From positions 746,001 to 810,000 of the forward strand of contig NC_092568.1 of NCBI RefSeq assembly GCF_037975245.1: a stretch of DNA of 64,000 nucleotides, in the 5' to 3' direction. Below the pieces are notes generated by a model, which did no database searches, was not told the origin of the DNA, and saw only the letters and a list, made by a program, of their open reading frames with translations. Position numbers and translations under genes: made by a program. Below are positions 1 through 13,300 of this stretch, piece by piece (positions within the stretch are counted from its first letter, which is position 1; the number at the start of each line of letters is the position of its first letter). Origin of the DNA: Apostichopus japonicus (Eukaryota; Echinodermata; Holothuroidea; Aspidochirotida; Stichopodidae).

Positions 1-3000
1 TTGCATATTTAAGTAATGGTGATGAGTAAAAAAAATCATGACTAAACTTTGTACATTCAAATATTAAAACATACCGTTTTGTTTAACTCATTTATAATAT
101 TGGTGCTTTAATCTAACTATTTTCCTTTTTTGCTGTATTGCTATAACATTTAATGCTTTCTGCTGTATTATTGTACATCCTTCTGATGTCTTAAGAGGCG
201 ATAACTCGTATCCTGACAACAAGAAATCACCGTAGCTGTGTCGTAATGTTTACAGAGGTGGTTGCTCTCGATAAAGATCTTGTTAGACTGGTTTGGTCTG
301 TTTATTTGAAATCTACTCTGCAAATAACTTGTAACTTTATCTGGTGTTTGTGTTTCCTTAATCCTTATCTGGACAGGAATAAGTTGTTTTTCCATGAATT
401 TGATATTTAAGTGTTGATATGGTACCTGGTATGTGGTCATATGTGGTCGTTTGTGGTCGTATGTGGTAGTTTCTCGTTGCAAATGCAAGGGGAAGGGATC
501 AAGTGTGTCCAGAAATATTCAAAAATTGTTTGTGTGAGCCTAGGGGGAGTGAGGGATGGGAGGGTTAGGAGGGGAGGGGATGGAGGGGGAGGGTAAGGAG
601 GGGAGTCAGTTTAACAGTCCAGTTGCAGACATTGTCACAGTTAAATGGAAGACACTACTATTCAAATACTTTCATCTCCTACTGTAGTAATAGCTGTTCA
701 ATAATAACTCTATATTTGTCAGATAATCTCAAAAAATGATCTTTTCTCGATGACCTAGATAAATATGCACGTTCTTCATACATCTGTTACTTGCGTGAAC
801 ATTGTAGAATATAGTTTTCTTCATAGAACTGGCAAGCCAACTGTTTCGCAGACACAGTAATGAAAGTTGATCAGATGTCTTTGTACTAGCTCTTCCACAA
901 ATAACAGTGACTGACTGTAGGTGGATTTACTACATAGGAAGTGATGTCACAAACTGTCATAGACCATTCCAGTAAATTTATATCATGTATTATAGGGAGG
1001 AATTGCACAGAATCCAGTTGTACAATTTCCTGCCAGTTTCCTACTAATTCAACACTCACAGTCTGGTGGGTGTGTAGGCGTTTTTTGGTAGGCGATATTT
1101 TATCGTGAGAAAGAATCATCACAGGGCTTTTCCTCTTATGCTGGTACTTGTAAAGCAATATGTTATAAAAAAAATATAAAAAAATATGAAGTTTGTTCTT
1201 TGACAGTTGAAAATGGGTTTCCTTTTGTAAAGAAGAGTCACTTCAATGGTATTGGCAGCAGAATTGAAAATGTACTGGTTGTGTTAAAAATTTAAGTGTA
1301 GTAGACCTAAGGTTGGATTGGTGAGGGGGAGGATGAGGGGAAGGTTGGGGTTAGGTCGATGTTAATGAAAAATGAATGTACAACAAAACAAGCTAACTAA
1401 AATCTACTAGGACTGTGGTATCCATTGGTTGACAGGATATATTGAACATGGATGCAGCCATTTTGGAAAATCACAGCCTGATGGTGAAGTGTGAATATTC
1501 ATTACTACAGTACATTCCAGCAACATTTGTCCAGGCTGTTTATCCAAGTTGTTTATCCAACATTTTTTTGGCCACGGATTTTAAAACAACATGATGACAT
1601 CCCATTTGTTATACTACTTTTCTATTCCTTCTTCAGTACAGAGCTTGCCTGGTAGCAAAATAAATCTTCCCTGCAAAATATAATATCACACAAAAAATCA
1701 GAAAATTTGAGATTTGATGACATCTGATGCATGAGTGAAGAACCTCCTTCTGTGTGTGTAATTTTTGTGCCTGTATATGCTGTGATATATGTCGTTTTCA
1801 TCCAATAAATGTCCACCTTCAAATCCAGTATATAAATTGCAGGTTGATAAAACGACGCAGACTTTATCCTACCAGCATCTCCTATGGCAGGCTTATCTTC
1901 TTCTCCATAATCAGTTGAAATTATTGAGTATACTGGCAGTGCTATTGTCTTTGAGCATACTGCAACAGAAATCTCACATTGTAATGTACTGTACTAAATA
2001 GTCACTGGTAGACTGCCAAAGAGATAAAGCACAAAATTTGTTTCCTTAATGACTCATTCACTTTAAAAACCTTTTCCACTCTCTCCCCCACTGTCTTTGT
2101 TTTTTTATTCTTTTATTTTCTGTGTTTTTTCCTTTCTGTTCCTCAAATTAAACCTCTTATCCTTCAAATAGACCTCTCCTTCCTTTCTTAATGATAGATT
2201 TTGAGTCAAGGGTTACAATTGGTGAAATTAAGTTTTCATCAAATTCTTGTTATCTTGACAAATTAGCATAGTTGTCAAAGATTTACTTGAAAATATTCTT
2301 CTATGTATTCTTCTAACTTTCATATTTTTGCACTGTTTTTTTTGTAGTTTATATGTGTAGTTGTGAATGCACCTCACAATGTTAGCATTTTGGTCGCTTG
2401 TCTAGCTTCATTTGATTGGGGGGGGGGGGGGGAATGGTTACAAGTAATTGTGTGTTCTGTATTAAATTTGTTGGCCTCATTTGTAAGGTGTGAAGTGTAG
2501 AGCATAGAAATATCTTCATATGTCCTCTTATTTTGGGGTGGGGGGGGTTGGGAGGGGGAGACACAGTAACAGTGTAGTAATTACCGTCAAATGTGCTTCA
2601 TTGATTGCTCTAGTGGTTAAAATGTTTTTCAGTATCATCAATATTCGATATTTAGGGATGACTGTGCACAAAATTAAGGTTGCGGATTTTGCAGATTATT
2701 ATCATCTTTCTTCTGTCAGTGCAGGTTGCATTATAATACCAGTTATGGTGCTTGAGTTAACATTAGCGGAACATCAATCAAATGGCTGGAAAATCAACTA
2801 AAATCACACAGATTTCGTTTGAGATATGTGTGTATAAGATATGTTTAATATATGTATATGGGAAAATGGTGTAAGATGTTGCCCTTGGTTGTCTAGCTGT
2901 TAATTATACTGATGTTGATCAATGAGGACACATTTCATTGCAAACATTAACATATTCAAATCTATCTGTATGTAGAGGGAGAGACAACCAGTGATTTTGA

Positions 3001-3520
3001 TGGATATCTGATTATTTTACTCTGACAATTAAGTTCTGCCTCCATTTATTCCTTAGGGGTACAAGGAAGGTACAAGGAGGGTACAAGGAGTCCAAATCAA
3101 AGTGTTGAATACATTCATTAGTTGAGAAGTTTACAGGTAGTCTTAAAAATAAAGGAATATGATCAAGTCAGAAAATTGACAAGGTAACATTCAGATGAAT
3201 TTATGTCAGAGTTGATTAAAGTCTTCTTTTTTCTTTATTGTGGGTAGAATTTTGATTATGGTGAAATATAAGTTAGTTTCAAGAGCCAAAAATATAAAAA
3301 TAAAATAAATGCATGCTCAAATTATGACACTAGTTTGGGTTTGTTATTGTTGTTGTTATGCTAAGATAAACTGCAATGTGCACTTGATCAATGGTGATAA
3401 GTTTCATGTATATATGTAAAATTAGTCTTATTTTTCAGATTATTATTGGTGGAGGCATGTTTATTTTAATATGTGATGCTCTGAGGGGTGGCTGATAAAT
3501 AAAGAAAATTTTATATCACA
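1..3520 (+). other. Probable long 3' UTR / downstream region of neighbouring gene
   Basis: No coding exon with splice sites was found on either strand. The sequence is T-rich and CpG-poor like the TALPID3 gene body, and ends at a plus-strand AATAAA. Poly-G runs lie at about 2419-2431 and 2537-2546, and a GGTACAAGGAGG-type 12-bp triplication at 3058-3092. Being a 3' UTR is an inference; it could also be intergenic DNA. Confidence 0.4.
3498..3503 (+). terminator. Poly(A) signal for converging plus-strand transcript
   Basis: AATAAA on the plus strand, followed by an A/T-rich stretch. Another plus-strand AATAAA lies near 3300. It faces the TALPID3 signal with 35 bp between them. Confidence 0.45.
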
Positions 3521-3975
3521 GAATTTGAGTCTTCTCTATTTATTTTTGAAAAAACAAATCAATATACAGGAAGGAATTACATGAAAGAATTAATGCATTG
3601 ATAAACGCTTGATTTAACAGATGCCGAGTACTCCGATGGTATTGTCCCAATGAGGGTTACGGTTAGGACAACAAAACAGGGCCAAACTTGATCACAATTT
3701 AATGTTGCTCATGACCAGGAATATCAATTGAATTTCTTGCCAGTTACTTGAAATTCCTTGCTGTCACATAAGGTTCCTTAAAGTCAACCTGATGGCTCTT
3801 GAAATCACTTGATGTCCCTTGACATCCCTTACTTTCACCTGTAGTTACTTAAAGGAACTTGCAGTTGCTGTGCTTCAATTCCTACTCTGTTCTTTTTTAT
3901 ATCCGCATGTAGATCAGGTGACCAGGCATGTAGATCAGGTGATCAGCTGATATTTCTGACACATCACTGATAGTC
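3520..3975 (-). other. TALPID3 3' UTR (about 455 nt)
   Basis: Non-coding stretch between the TALPID3 stop and the first minus-strand AATAAA. It contains degenerate short repeats around CTTGAAAT/TCCTTG (3725-3865) and a duplicated GTAGATCAGGTGA (3909-3945). The end point is inferred from the poly(A) signal. Confidence 0.6.
3539..3544 (-). terminator. Poly(A) signal for TALPID3
   Basis: AATAAA on the minus strand, about 430 nt downstream of the stop codon and the nearest clear hexamer. Confidence 0.6.
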
Positions 3976-4349
3976 TCATATCATGGGTGATTCCCCTTCA
4001 CTCTCCGAAGCGCTCCAGTCAATTTTCTCTTCGCCGTCTTCACCGGTAGAAGGCAAGGTGATGGAAACGGCTTTCGGTTTTCGAGCATCCCGTCTCGGTT
4101 TGGTAGCGTTTACCTCCAGTGAATCTTCCGTCATTGTGGTACCAAATGTGGTACCCATTGCTCCAGTGTGTTGTAAGGTACTACCATATCCCCCTAATGT
4201 ACCCATGACAGGGAGCTGGCCTCCATCGGACTCACTGAAAGTCCGACTCAAATATCCGGACTGTAAGAGCGCCTCCATGTTGATAGCATCTGGAGTTAGT
4301 GTCCTGGTACGCAAATCACCATCAGACAGGGCATGGGAACCATAAAGAT
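3976..4349 (-). CDS. TALPID3: TALPID3 exon 21, C terminus and stop
   Basis: Acceptor TTCCAG, phase 1; stop TGA at 3976-3978. It encodes LYGSHALSDGDLRTRTLTPD, then a helix with MEALLQSGYLSRTFSE, a Gly-rich stretch, a basic patch (KPRRDARKPKAVS) and an acidic end WSASESEGESPMI. Its phase fits exon 20 directly, so no exon is needed in the 3.8-kb intron between them. Confidence 0.87.
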
Positions 4350-7300
4350 CTGGAAACATGAAATGCAACACGATGAAGATCGCAAACTCAAAATGGAAAA
4401 GACAAAGGGACCGTTTACTATAATTAGAATTGACAGAGCAAAACAAATTCAATATATATCTATCATGGTGCATCCATGTGGTTATCACAGAGAAAGTGCA
4501 TAACCTTTCCTTGTGCAGTGCTATGTGCACCAATGTTTAAGATGTAAACACATACGGTTTACCGTGGTGAAGCACATAATGTTTCACACCCAGCACAATT
4601 CTCATGACAGAATTTAGATGCTACATTGTATAGTAGTAAATATATTACAGCTACAAGTTTAAAGCAGGTAATGTGCTTTTAATACAACCTGTTTGACTTG
4701 AACCAGAAATATATTGTTGTCAAATGAGTGAAAATGGGAAGAGGTGGTTGGGGGGTGGGGGGAGTACGTTAGGGTGGAATTATTTTATAATGAAATGTCG
4801 CCAGCTGATGTCGGATATCGCTACCTTCAAATCATTAAATGTATTAAAACTACCGGTACATTCAGAATGCAGTCAATTAAAAACGTAACCTCTCATCCTT
4901 TGAATCACAAAATACAGTAATTATTAATTCAGTGGCATAAAAATATCAAAAGTATATTTTCTTAACAATCCTAAATGTATAGCTATATTAGCAGCCTGTC
5001 TCTGTGGGTCTTCAGGTAAAGCCGTCAAAACTATTTCAAGTCCAAGGAAAAAAACACCACAGTGAGAATATTTTCTGATATCAATGTTGGATGTCGACCA
5101 ATGAATAGATCAATCGATCAAATCAAATCAATTAATGATTCAATCAATGATCAATCAATTAAATCGATCAATGAATGATTCGATCAATGATACAAAGTCA
5201 AGAGTATGTCATTGTTTCAAAAGCTTTTTCATTTTATACATGGCATTATTCCTTGAATATTTCTGACCTATGATGTCTTTGAAAGATGGATTTCAGTCAT
5301 GGATAAAATTTCACTATGATTCAATGAGACGAAAAGTTTTTTTTTTTTAGTAATGATAAATGCAGATAAAGAGAAGATCTGATGCAATAAAGTTTATCCT
5401 TTCAATGTTCTTCATCATGTGGGAGGTTTTGTCTGGCAGCATAAGTTAATTGGATAGAAATGTTATATTTGCACAGATATGGTTGAGATTGTCAAAATAG
5501 GTCAAGATTTGTGCATAGGAAAGCACACTGCATATGTCCTGGGACAATATTAAAGGCGACCAGATCGGGACAATCCACGGAAATTCATGTACTGTCATGG
5601 ATCATAACAAGTGTACCCGGAACAATTCCATAATTGGTAAAAATGCCCAGAATAATTTAAATGTGGACAAAAGACCCATTTCTAGGAGTACTTAATAAAA
5701 AAAATGTGGGCATTTTACCACCATTCCTAACATATAGCTCTACAAAACATTGAGGCCCTCAAATTCCAATCTGTCTCTTAACACATATAGTGCAGATACA
5801 ACCCCCTGTTATCAACATGGTGTCGGCATCAATATCATGTCACCCCCCCCCCCCAAAAAAAAAGTGTGGTCACCTCAGACAATATGAAATGCCTTTGAAG
5901 GTTGTATGAATAGTAAAGTTGGTTGTCTAGCAAGCTTAAATGGAATATAAACTCATTTTGCTGTAAACACAGAGTTGATCCTGGGAAAACTACATGACAG
6001 CCTAGGTTAGCACAAGAGACATTTTTTTGAAAATCTCTCCACCAAACACACACTTGATACAGTAACTCTGGTAGAGTGAATAGCATTCTGATGTTTGAGT
6101 AATACATATGTTATACACATTGACAGGGCGTACTGAGATAAACCAGAATGAATTTTAACATTTTGAGATATTGATTGAAAACAATAACTAGTTTTAAGTT
6201 ACTCTAATGTAAAGCTAGCTACATCATTTCAATCTGTGACACATCCAATTTAATCTCTCAGTGAGATTTCTGTTCTTGTATCTTTGTTCTCTGTATTTGT
6301 GAAATGACATCATACCACACAGCGCTTTCATTCCAACACTCTCACAGAGAGGTGAGCCAACCAGTAAAAATTCACTTCCCATTCTTACAAAGAAACCAGC
6401 TACCAGCAACTTGACCGGAAACCTGTCAAACTAAGCCACAAACTGACAAGCATTCTCCCTAATCAAACCACTCTGAGGATCATTAAGGTCTCTCCATAGT
6501 GCATACCACAGATGTACAGCAGTAACAAGTGGCCTAGTGTTACTTAATACATCACTACCGGATCATAGAGGCCTCTCCATAGTGCATACCACAGATGTAC
6601 AGCAGTAACAAGTTGCCTAGTGTTACTTAATGTAATACATCACTACCGGATCATAGAGGCCTCTCCATAGTGCATACCACAGATGAACAGCAGCAACAAG
6701 TTGCCTAGTGTTACTTAATGTAATAAATCACTACCAGAGTTGGCATTCACACAGGGTAATAATCAGATGAAGTGAGAAATATACTTAACAAACTGTTTAA
6801 TATGCTGCCTTTCATTGTTGAATATACTGTTGAAGAGCCTTAATTTTCTTGTGAACAGACAATAAGCTTCCCTGCCTGTAAACTAGGACTGTATCTAATG
6901 AAACTTGAGGTATGATACCTGGTTAAATGTTATGCAAGGTGCTAGGGTCTGATTGACAAACCCCTCCCTCACCCCCACCTCACCCCACTCCTTCTTGCCC
7001 AGCAAGGAATTCATGGTCCAAACAAGGGGCTAGAAAGCTCGGTGTGACAAATATTCAATTCCAACATGCCTTGTGTGTTTTATCAATAGCAGGCCTCATT
7101 GAATGAACACTACACCCAGTACAAACATGTGTTTCAATAACATCAGATATGAAGATGTTTTACTGAAAGTACTTTGGCCTAAAAATGCTGAAAATGTAAA
7201 CAAAAAGTTCAGATTCCTTCGCTGCCTACCATCTGGTATTCTGGTTACCCATGACAACCGTTTTATTGAAGGTAGCTTATTCTGAAATATTCTGAAGGTT

Positions 7301-10300
7301 CCTTGAGTGTTTTACAAATCCCAAGAGAATCTCGCGTATAATTTGTACAATGTTTACCCGGCATTTGGTGCATTGGTTTCCAGGATGGTTAAAGTAAACA
7401 CCTGCTACAATTAATTTGTACCGAATACAATCTCGGTGTTCATGAACTTTGATAATTTAAGGTTAATCATCATATTTCTGCTGATACTTTACAATTAACT
7501 TCTAATAAAAACATGAAAACATTGAAAACTTAAAGCAAGTACAGCTTGAAGGAAAAACAACATTATTGAAGTTTTCAGGAAATCGACAGTACTGGAAAAT
7601 TGTCTCTTGATACCAAGTGTAGAATACATTACTTCTGAACTATTTCAGAGATATCAGGGAAATATCTTGCTACTTTTGCTCAGATTATGATGATTTGTCC
7701 TTGTATTTCCAAACACCTCCTTTGATTTGGGTTAAGGTAGGTGTTTTTATTTTAAGGTTCTGAACAAAGAAAACTGTTGACAAAGTAACGTTGCTGCAAT
7801 AAAAAAAGCTAAAACTTTATGACTTCAAATTCATCTGCAAATTTAGAATTGCAGGAGAAGTAAACACATGTTATGGTTGATGTCAATTTGTTTACAAGAC
7901 CACAGGTGGACTAGGGAAAGTTTAAAAATGACATCACAGAAATGTCATATGTTGCAGGTTGACATAGTTTTCTTCATTCGTTTACTTGTTTTTATCTACT
8001 TTGGTATACTTGCACTATTTTGGGTTTCTAAATGTCAGTAGTTCCTACTTTGGAATAATACAAATTCTTCAGACATACAGTAACAGACACCTCTTAACTG
8101 ATAATCATAGCAACATGAAACTAATCTTGTAAGAGACAGATTCATCTCATATCAATTATATGATGAGGACAAAGCCTTACCAAACTGTGTCGCTCTTGGG
8201 TCCCCGGTGTCTTCCTCTTGTTGTGATGTTTCATCGCTGGGAGGCTGTCGACTTCCGACTTGGATTACTCTTGGAGCTGCGATCTTGATTGCTTGTCTCG
8301 TTTCTACTCCAGAGACATCTTTAGGGCTTAATGAGCTGCCATCATTGCTTGCATCATCCACGTTAGTGTTCTCATCCTCCTCCTTAGAGACTGAACTTCC
8401 TGAATCTAAGTCAGACATTCTTAATGTTGAACTTTTCTTCATAGCTAACTGACTGTCCTTGTTGGACATCTGAGGTGCTTCACCAGGTTCCATGGTACTT
8501 TCTGTCCCTGCCTTCACCTCACCGGGTGATTGCGGGGTGCTTCCATCTACGGCCGAGACTATATCATCCTCCAGAAGGTTGACCACATTGGCGGCCAGGG
8601 GAGGTCTTTGACCCTCGCTGACCTCCCCGGGGCTAGATGGATCCCCTGGTAAGACAGTTCTACCAGTTTTGGGGGGTAGTTGGTTCAGCCTTGTAAGGAT
8701 GGCAACCACCGGATCACTGATATCATGCCAGTTGGCATTACCCCTTATTTCACCCTCTTCTACTGGATCCTGAGAAGATACCAATACAAGAAAAAGATAT
8801 CTATGGCAGTGTTGTAAAGATTTGTTTTTACCCATGGAGATAGTACAGTGAGTATTAGGAGATAGTACAGTGAGTATAGAGGAGTGTTAGCTCAGCGTTT
8901 AACGCCAGTGCCTTTCAATCATAAGGTCCCTGGTACGAGTCACTCCCACTGTTGTCCAGTTACAGAATTGTTGACAATTAACAATTCATAATCATGGACG
9001 TTAAATATGAATGTAAGAGACTGACTTCGGTCAGCTTGCAGCTTTGACAAGCCAATGAGGCTTCTTCACAAGTTCCTGCTTGCAGGAGGATTTAAAATAC
9101 ATACATACATACACGCATACACACATACATACAGTGACTCAAGTATATGATTCGACCCAAGTCAGGAAAATCACTGGCAATGACTCGACTCTTAAACAGG
9201 AAGTGACTCTTTGCAACTCGGATTCTCACCAAACTTGTAGATTCAAGTCTGGAATTACAATTTCCAATCACATGATGATTTTTTGCAGCGTTTAATTTTT
9301 ATTATGATCTGTAAATGTAACAATAAGAGTGTGTGTGGCAAATGTATTCACCGCCAAACTAGACGAAGTGGTGATTTTATTGGTGAACATGTTACACAGA
9401 AAATGGGCAGTGAAATAGTTAATAGTTTGCTTTTCTCCTTCGAAACTGAAAAACACTGTACTGTGATCCAGTGGCTGGAAGGTGGTGACATTTTTGAAAC
9501 TTATTTGTTTGGAAGATTATTGATTTGAGCTTTGGCCAGCTAATAGTAAAGTGGGTTTCTTAATTCAGGATAAAATCAGCAATTTTCCACACCTAAAATA
9601 GTCTTCCAAATTGTAAATAAACAAAGTGACCAAGAATTATTCACTTGAATTTTACCTTCGGTGAAGTATAAGCTACGAGTCATTCAACACATGGCTACTT
9701 AGTGTCATCAAATGCTGCTTTCTAGCCTATAGATTTCATCATGATACATTTTATGAGTGAATTAAGGAGTGAATTTAGGATTGAATTTAGGAGTGGATTA
9801 AGTTGCAATATTCAATAACATGGTTATGTCAACTACTTCCTTCCATGGTCCACCCCTGCAGTGAACTCTTCCGCTGAATGTAATAAAACTCTAAAGGTTA
9901 AGTTTGACACTTACATGAACAACTACTACAGATTTAATCGAAAGAAAGATCAGAATCATGGAAAACAGCTGATGAAATCCGAGATGATAAAACAGCGGTT
10001 CGGTTCTAACGTCATTCCTATTAGGCTTTTAACAAGGAAAATTCAGGCAGGAAATACAGGTTTACAAATATATAAATAAATAAATTTTAAAAAAGACAGA
10101 GAGAATCATTTTTACCTGTACAACATCTTTTTCCAGTTCTTCTGTCTCTAGTAAAGTATCTGAGCTGGTAGTCTGAGATGCTTCCACTCCACTATGTACT
10201 GGTTTCACACCGAGTAGGTCACCTGAAAATTTGCATAATTGTATTATTTTGAATACATATTTGTACTACATATGTTTTTACTGCATAGTTTTACCACATA

Positions 10301-13300
10301 TATTTATGTGTTTTTACTCCACAAGTATATGCATGGCTAAGAGACTCAATTTGAAGTAATTCAAATGATTTCCAAGCAATAAATTAACAATTTTCGGTGT
10401 AGAGAATTAAACCTAAAGTTATTAAACAATAACTTGAGTTATTTTTACACAAGCCTTTTACTAACTTCATCTCTGATCTTTCTATATTTTTTCTTAAAAT
10501 GTGAATACCAGCAATACCTTGTAATAACACTTCAGGAACTTGGCCTTCACTTTGTTGGCTAATCAACCATTCACCGGCAGAAATTTCTCGTCCAGACGTC
10601 TCTGTGGCCGTGACGTCTGGTGACGTGGAGGAGGTGCTACTCTCCGAGCTTGGAAGTGGGGTCTCTTTGGTCTCTGTAGGAGGGGTCGGTGGGGGTGTGG
10701 TGTCGGCTTCAAGTGGCGGTGGAGGAAGAGGACTGTAAACAGCAGGGAAGAAAAATACTAACGTATATGAAAAAGCTCTTGACTTAAAATAAATCAACTG
10801 TTTCTGCATTTGCCATCATTATTACTTTCTTTGCTACGATATCGATTTCTTTCCATCTATTCAAAGCAAGACTGATATTTTAATTCAGCAAGAGGTTACA
10901 GGCTGGAATTTTTCATCGATTTTGACCATGTCAAGTCATCTGGCAAAAAATAGAGAACGTGACATGAGAAGCAATCAATCATTCATCCACCCGTCCAGCT
11001 GTCCATCCGTCCGTCCATCCGTCCATCCATTCAATCCATAACTGTTTTCACTGCATACAACTAACCAAGTACAATACTGAACATTGAACAGCAACCCCCC
11101 CCCCCCCCCCTCAAACGACAATAATCCATTACTTAACAGAAAGGCTTTGTAGCTTCTTATTTATTGTTACAAGCAAAGCTGAAACCCAGGAAATAACATA
11201 CAGACACGACTGCCTATATTTTCCGTCAGCACTTTACAAACCTAATCTTGGCTAACATTCTGTTCTAGCGAAGTATTCATGTTAAGGTTGAATGAAATAG
11301 GTCAGAGAAGTGTTTATTTCAGCTATTTTGTTACTGAGGATACATCTGGTGTTTGCTGCTGATTTGTCAAATTTATGCAAATTCATTTCTGAAAGGGTAG
11401 ACTTGTATATCCATATAAACAGTTTTTCATATTTACAAGTAATTTGTACAAACTGGCAGCTCAATTAGTGCCAAAGATAAAATCTTTCTTGCAACATGAT
11501 TCCTTTGCAGAGTGGACTTAAAGGTTGCTTCTTGCCTTACAAGAATGATTTTATTTTGATTTGATTTATTCTCTAATATGGTACCTGAGACGTGGGGTCT
11601 CTTCCACCAGTATTGGTGAGCAAGGAGGGGTCTCCTCCACTGTCAGTGATGGTGTCCCAACGGTACCCATACCTCCCGTCAATAGAGGAGGGCTGTCACA
11701 GGATGATAGAGGAGGGGTATCTATGTGTCCTGGTTCACTGGATAGGGCACTGACAGGTGGTGGTGTCGTTGATGGGGTACCTACAGGACTACCAGGAGCG
11801 GCCAGTAGGTCATCTGAAGAAATGAAATTATCGCGTAATTGATACTATTATCATAAAATATAAAGAACACATTTTGTTAAAAATATCAGATGTATGCATT
11901 TAGATTTTGGAACCAAATCTTGTGATGAAAAAGTCTTAAGTCTTTGTATTACTTCATATCTTCATGTCCCTACATTACAGACATCGAGAAAAATAGCAAA
12001 CTGAAACCAAAACAGGAAACCAAAGTAAGAGGGGGTTAAAAAAAAACATAAAAAAGATGGAAAAGTGCTATTTTTCATTTTCGGAGTGATTACCTGGTTC
12101 TTCAGGAGGAATCTCAGATTCATTTTCTTGCGATACGTCAGAATAGCTTGGTTCTGGTGTTTGTAATTCCCCATGATGCATCACTGGAGGGGGACTACCG
12201 ATAGGTGAGTGGGGTGGCGTAGCCTCCGGTGTATTCAACTTATGACGTGGTGAAATCTGAAGAATGTATAAGAGAGAAAATTCTCTAACAAAAGATAAAC
12301 TTTCCTTTCTGATTAGTTTAAACTCATGTCGTTCCTTGCAGCATTCTTCTTGTATTCTCTTAACATCACAAGGCTGAAATTTAATTTTATAAAATGAAAT
12401 TTATAATAGGAAATTGTCTTTATCTGGGGGTTATCAAGATATTTTCCATAACATCGGATGTAAAACACTTTAAAGGTATCACCAGTCCATACACAAAATC
12501 ATATAGCTTAATAAAGAAATGTAGAAAAAAATACACTTTACAGGTGGGCATATTCCAATCCAGAAACAGAGAATCATGAAAAGTTTTTAATGAAAATGCC
12601 TTCATTAACAGATTTCTCTGCCTAATATGATGATGTTTTCTCCTTAATATCTTGATGTTCACTTTGCAATGTCCGAACGCTGGGAATACTAAAACAAAAC
12701 ACTTCCTCTCACACTTAATTAGTGAATTATATTTTGGTTATGCAGTGCTGCTTGTGAAGCTAGCATTTGTTTTAAACATTGCTATGTATTATAATATAAA
12801 TAAGTTTAACAAGCGATCACACTCAAAGATATTTAATCAATAAGGTTTTGAAATGACGTAAAGATGCCTTTTGGAGGTGCTGTACTTAAGATAAAACTCA
12901 ATTCTCAAAGGACGTAAAGCTCTATAATAAACACAGAAAGATAACGATAATGTGAGTAGGATCTTAGGATGTCCTCAGTACTAGCTGTAAACACTCTTAT
13001 TTTAAAGTGGAACTTGGACAAATTTAAGTTGAGAATACAAAGTAAACAAATCCGTGAAATTGTTCACAAATCCACAATGGAGATATACAGATGTAACACT
13101 CTTTACTGATACAACACTACTACAACACTTTTACAAAACTACTACAACACTGCTACCTTATACAACACTACTACAACACAACTTCAAGACTACTACAACA
13201 CAACTTCAACACTACTGTACTACAACACTACTACAACACAACTTCAAGATTACTACAACACAACTTCAACACTACTACCTTCTACAACACTACTACCTTC

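Larger units (their letters stand above)
4350..8180 (-). other. TALPID3 intron 20
   Basis: Non-coding. It holds a GATCAAT-type low-complexity patch (5105-5195), a C-run/A-run junction (about 5839-5862) and a three-copy 84-88 bp tandem repeat (6477-6735). I see no exon on either strand. Confidence 0.7.

Noticed and set aside
3983-4345. 120-codon plus-strand ORF
   Set aside because: Antisense shadow of TALPID3 exon 21, which has the family match and the splice acceptor.
8207-8452. 81-codon plus-strand ORF
   Set aside because: Antisense shadow of TALPID3 exon 20.
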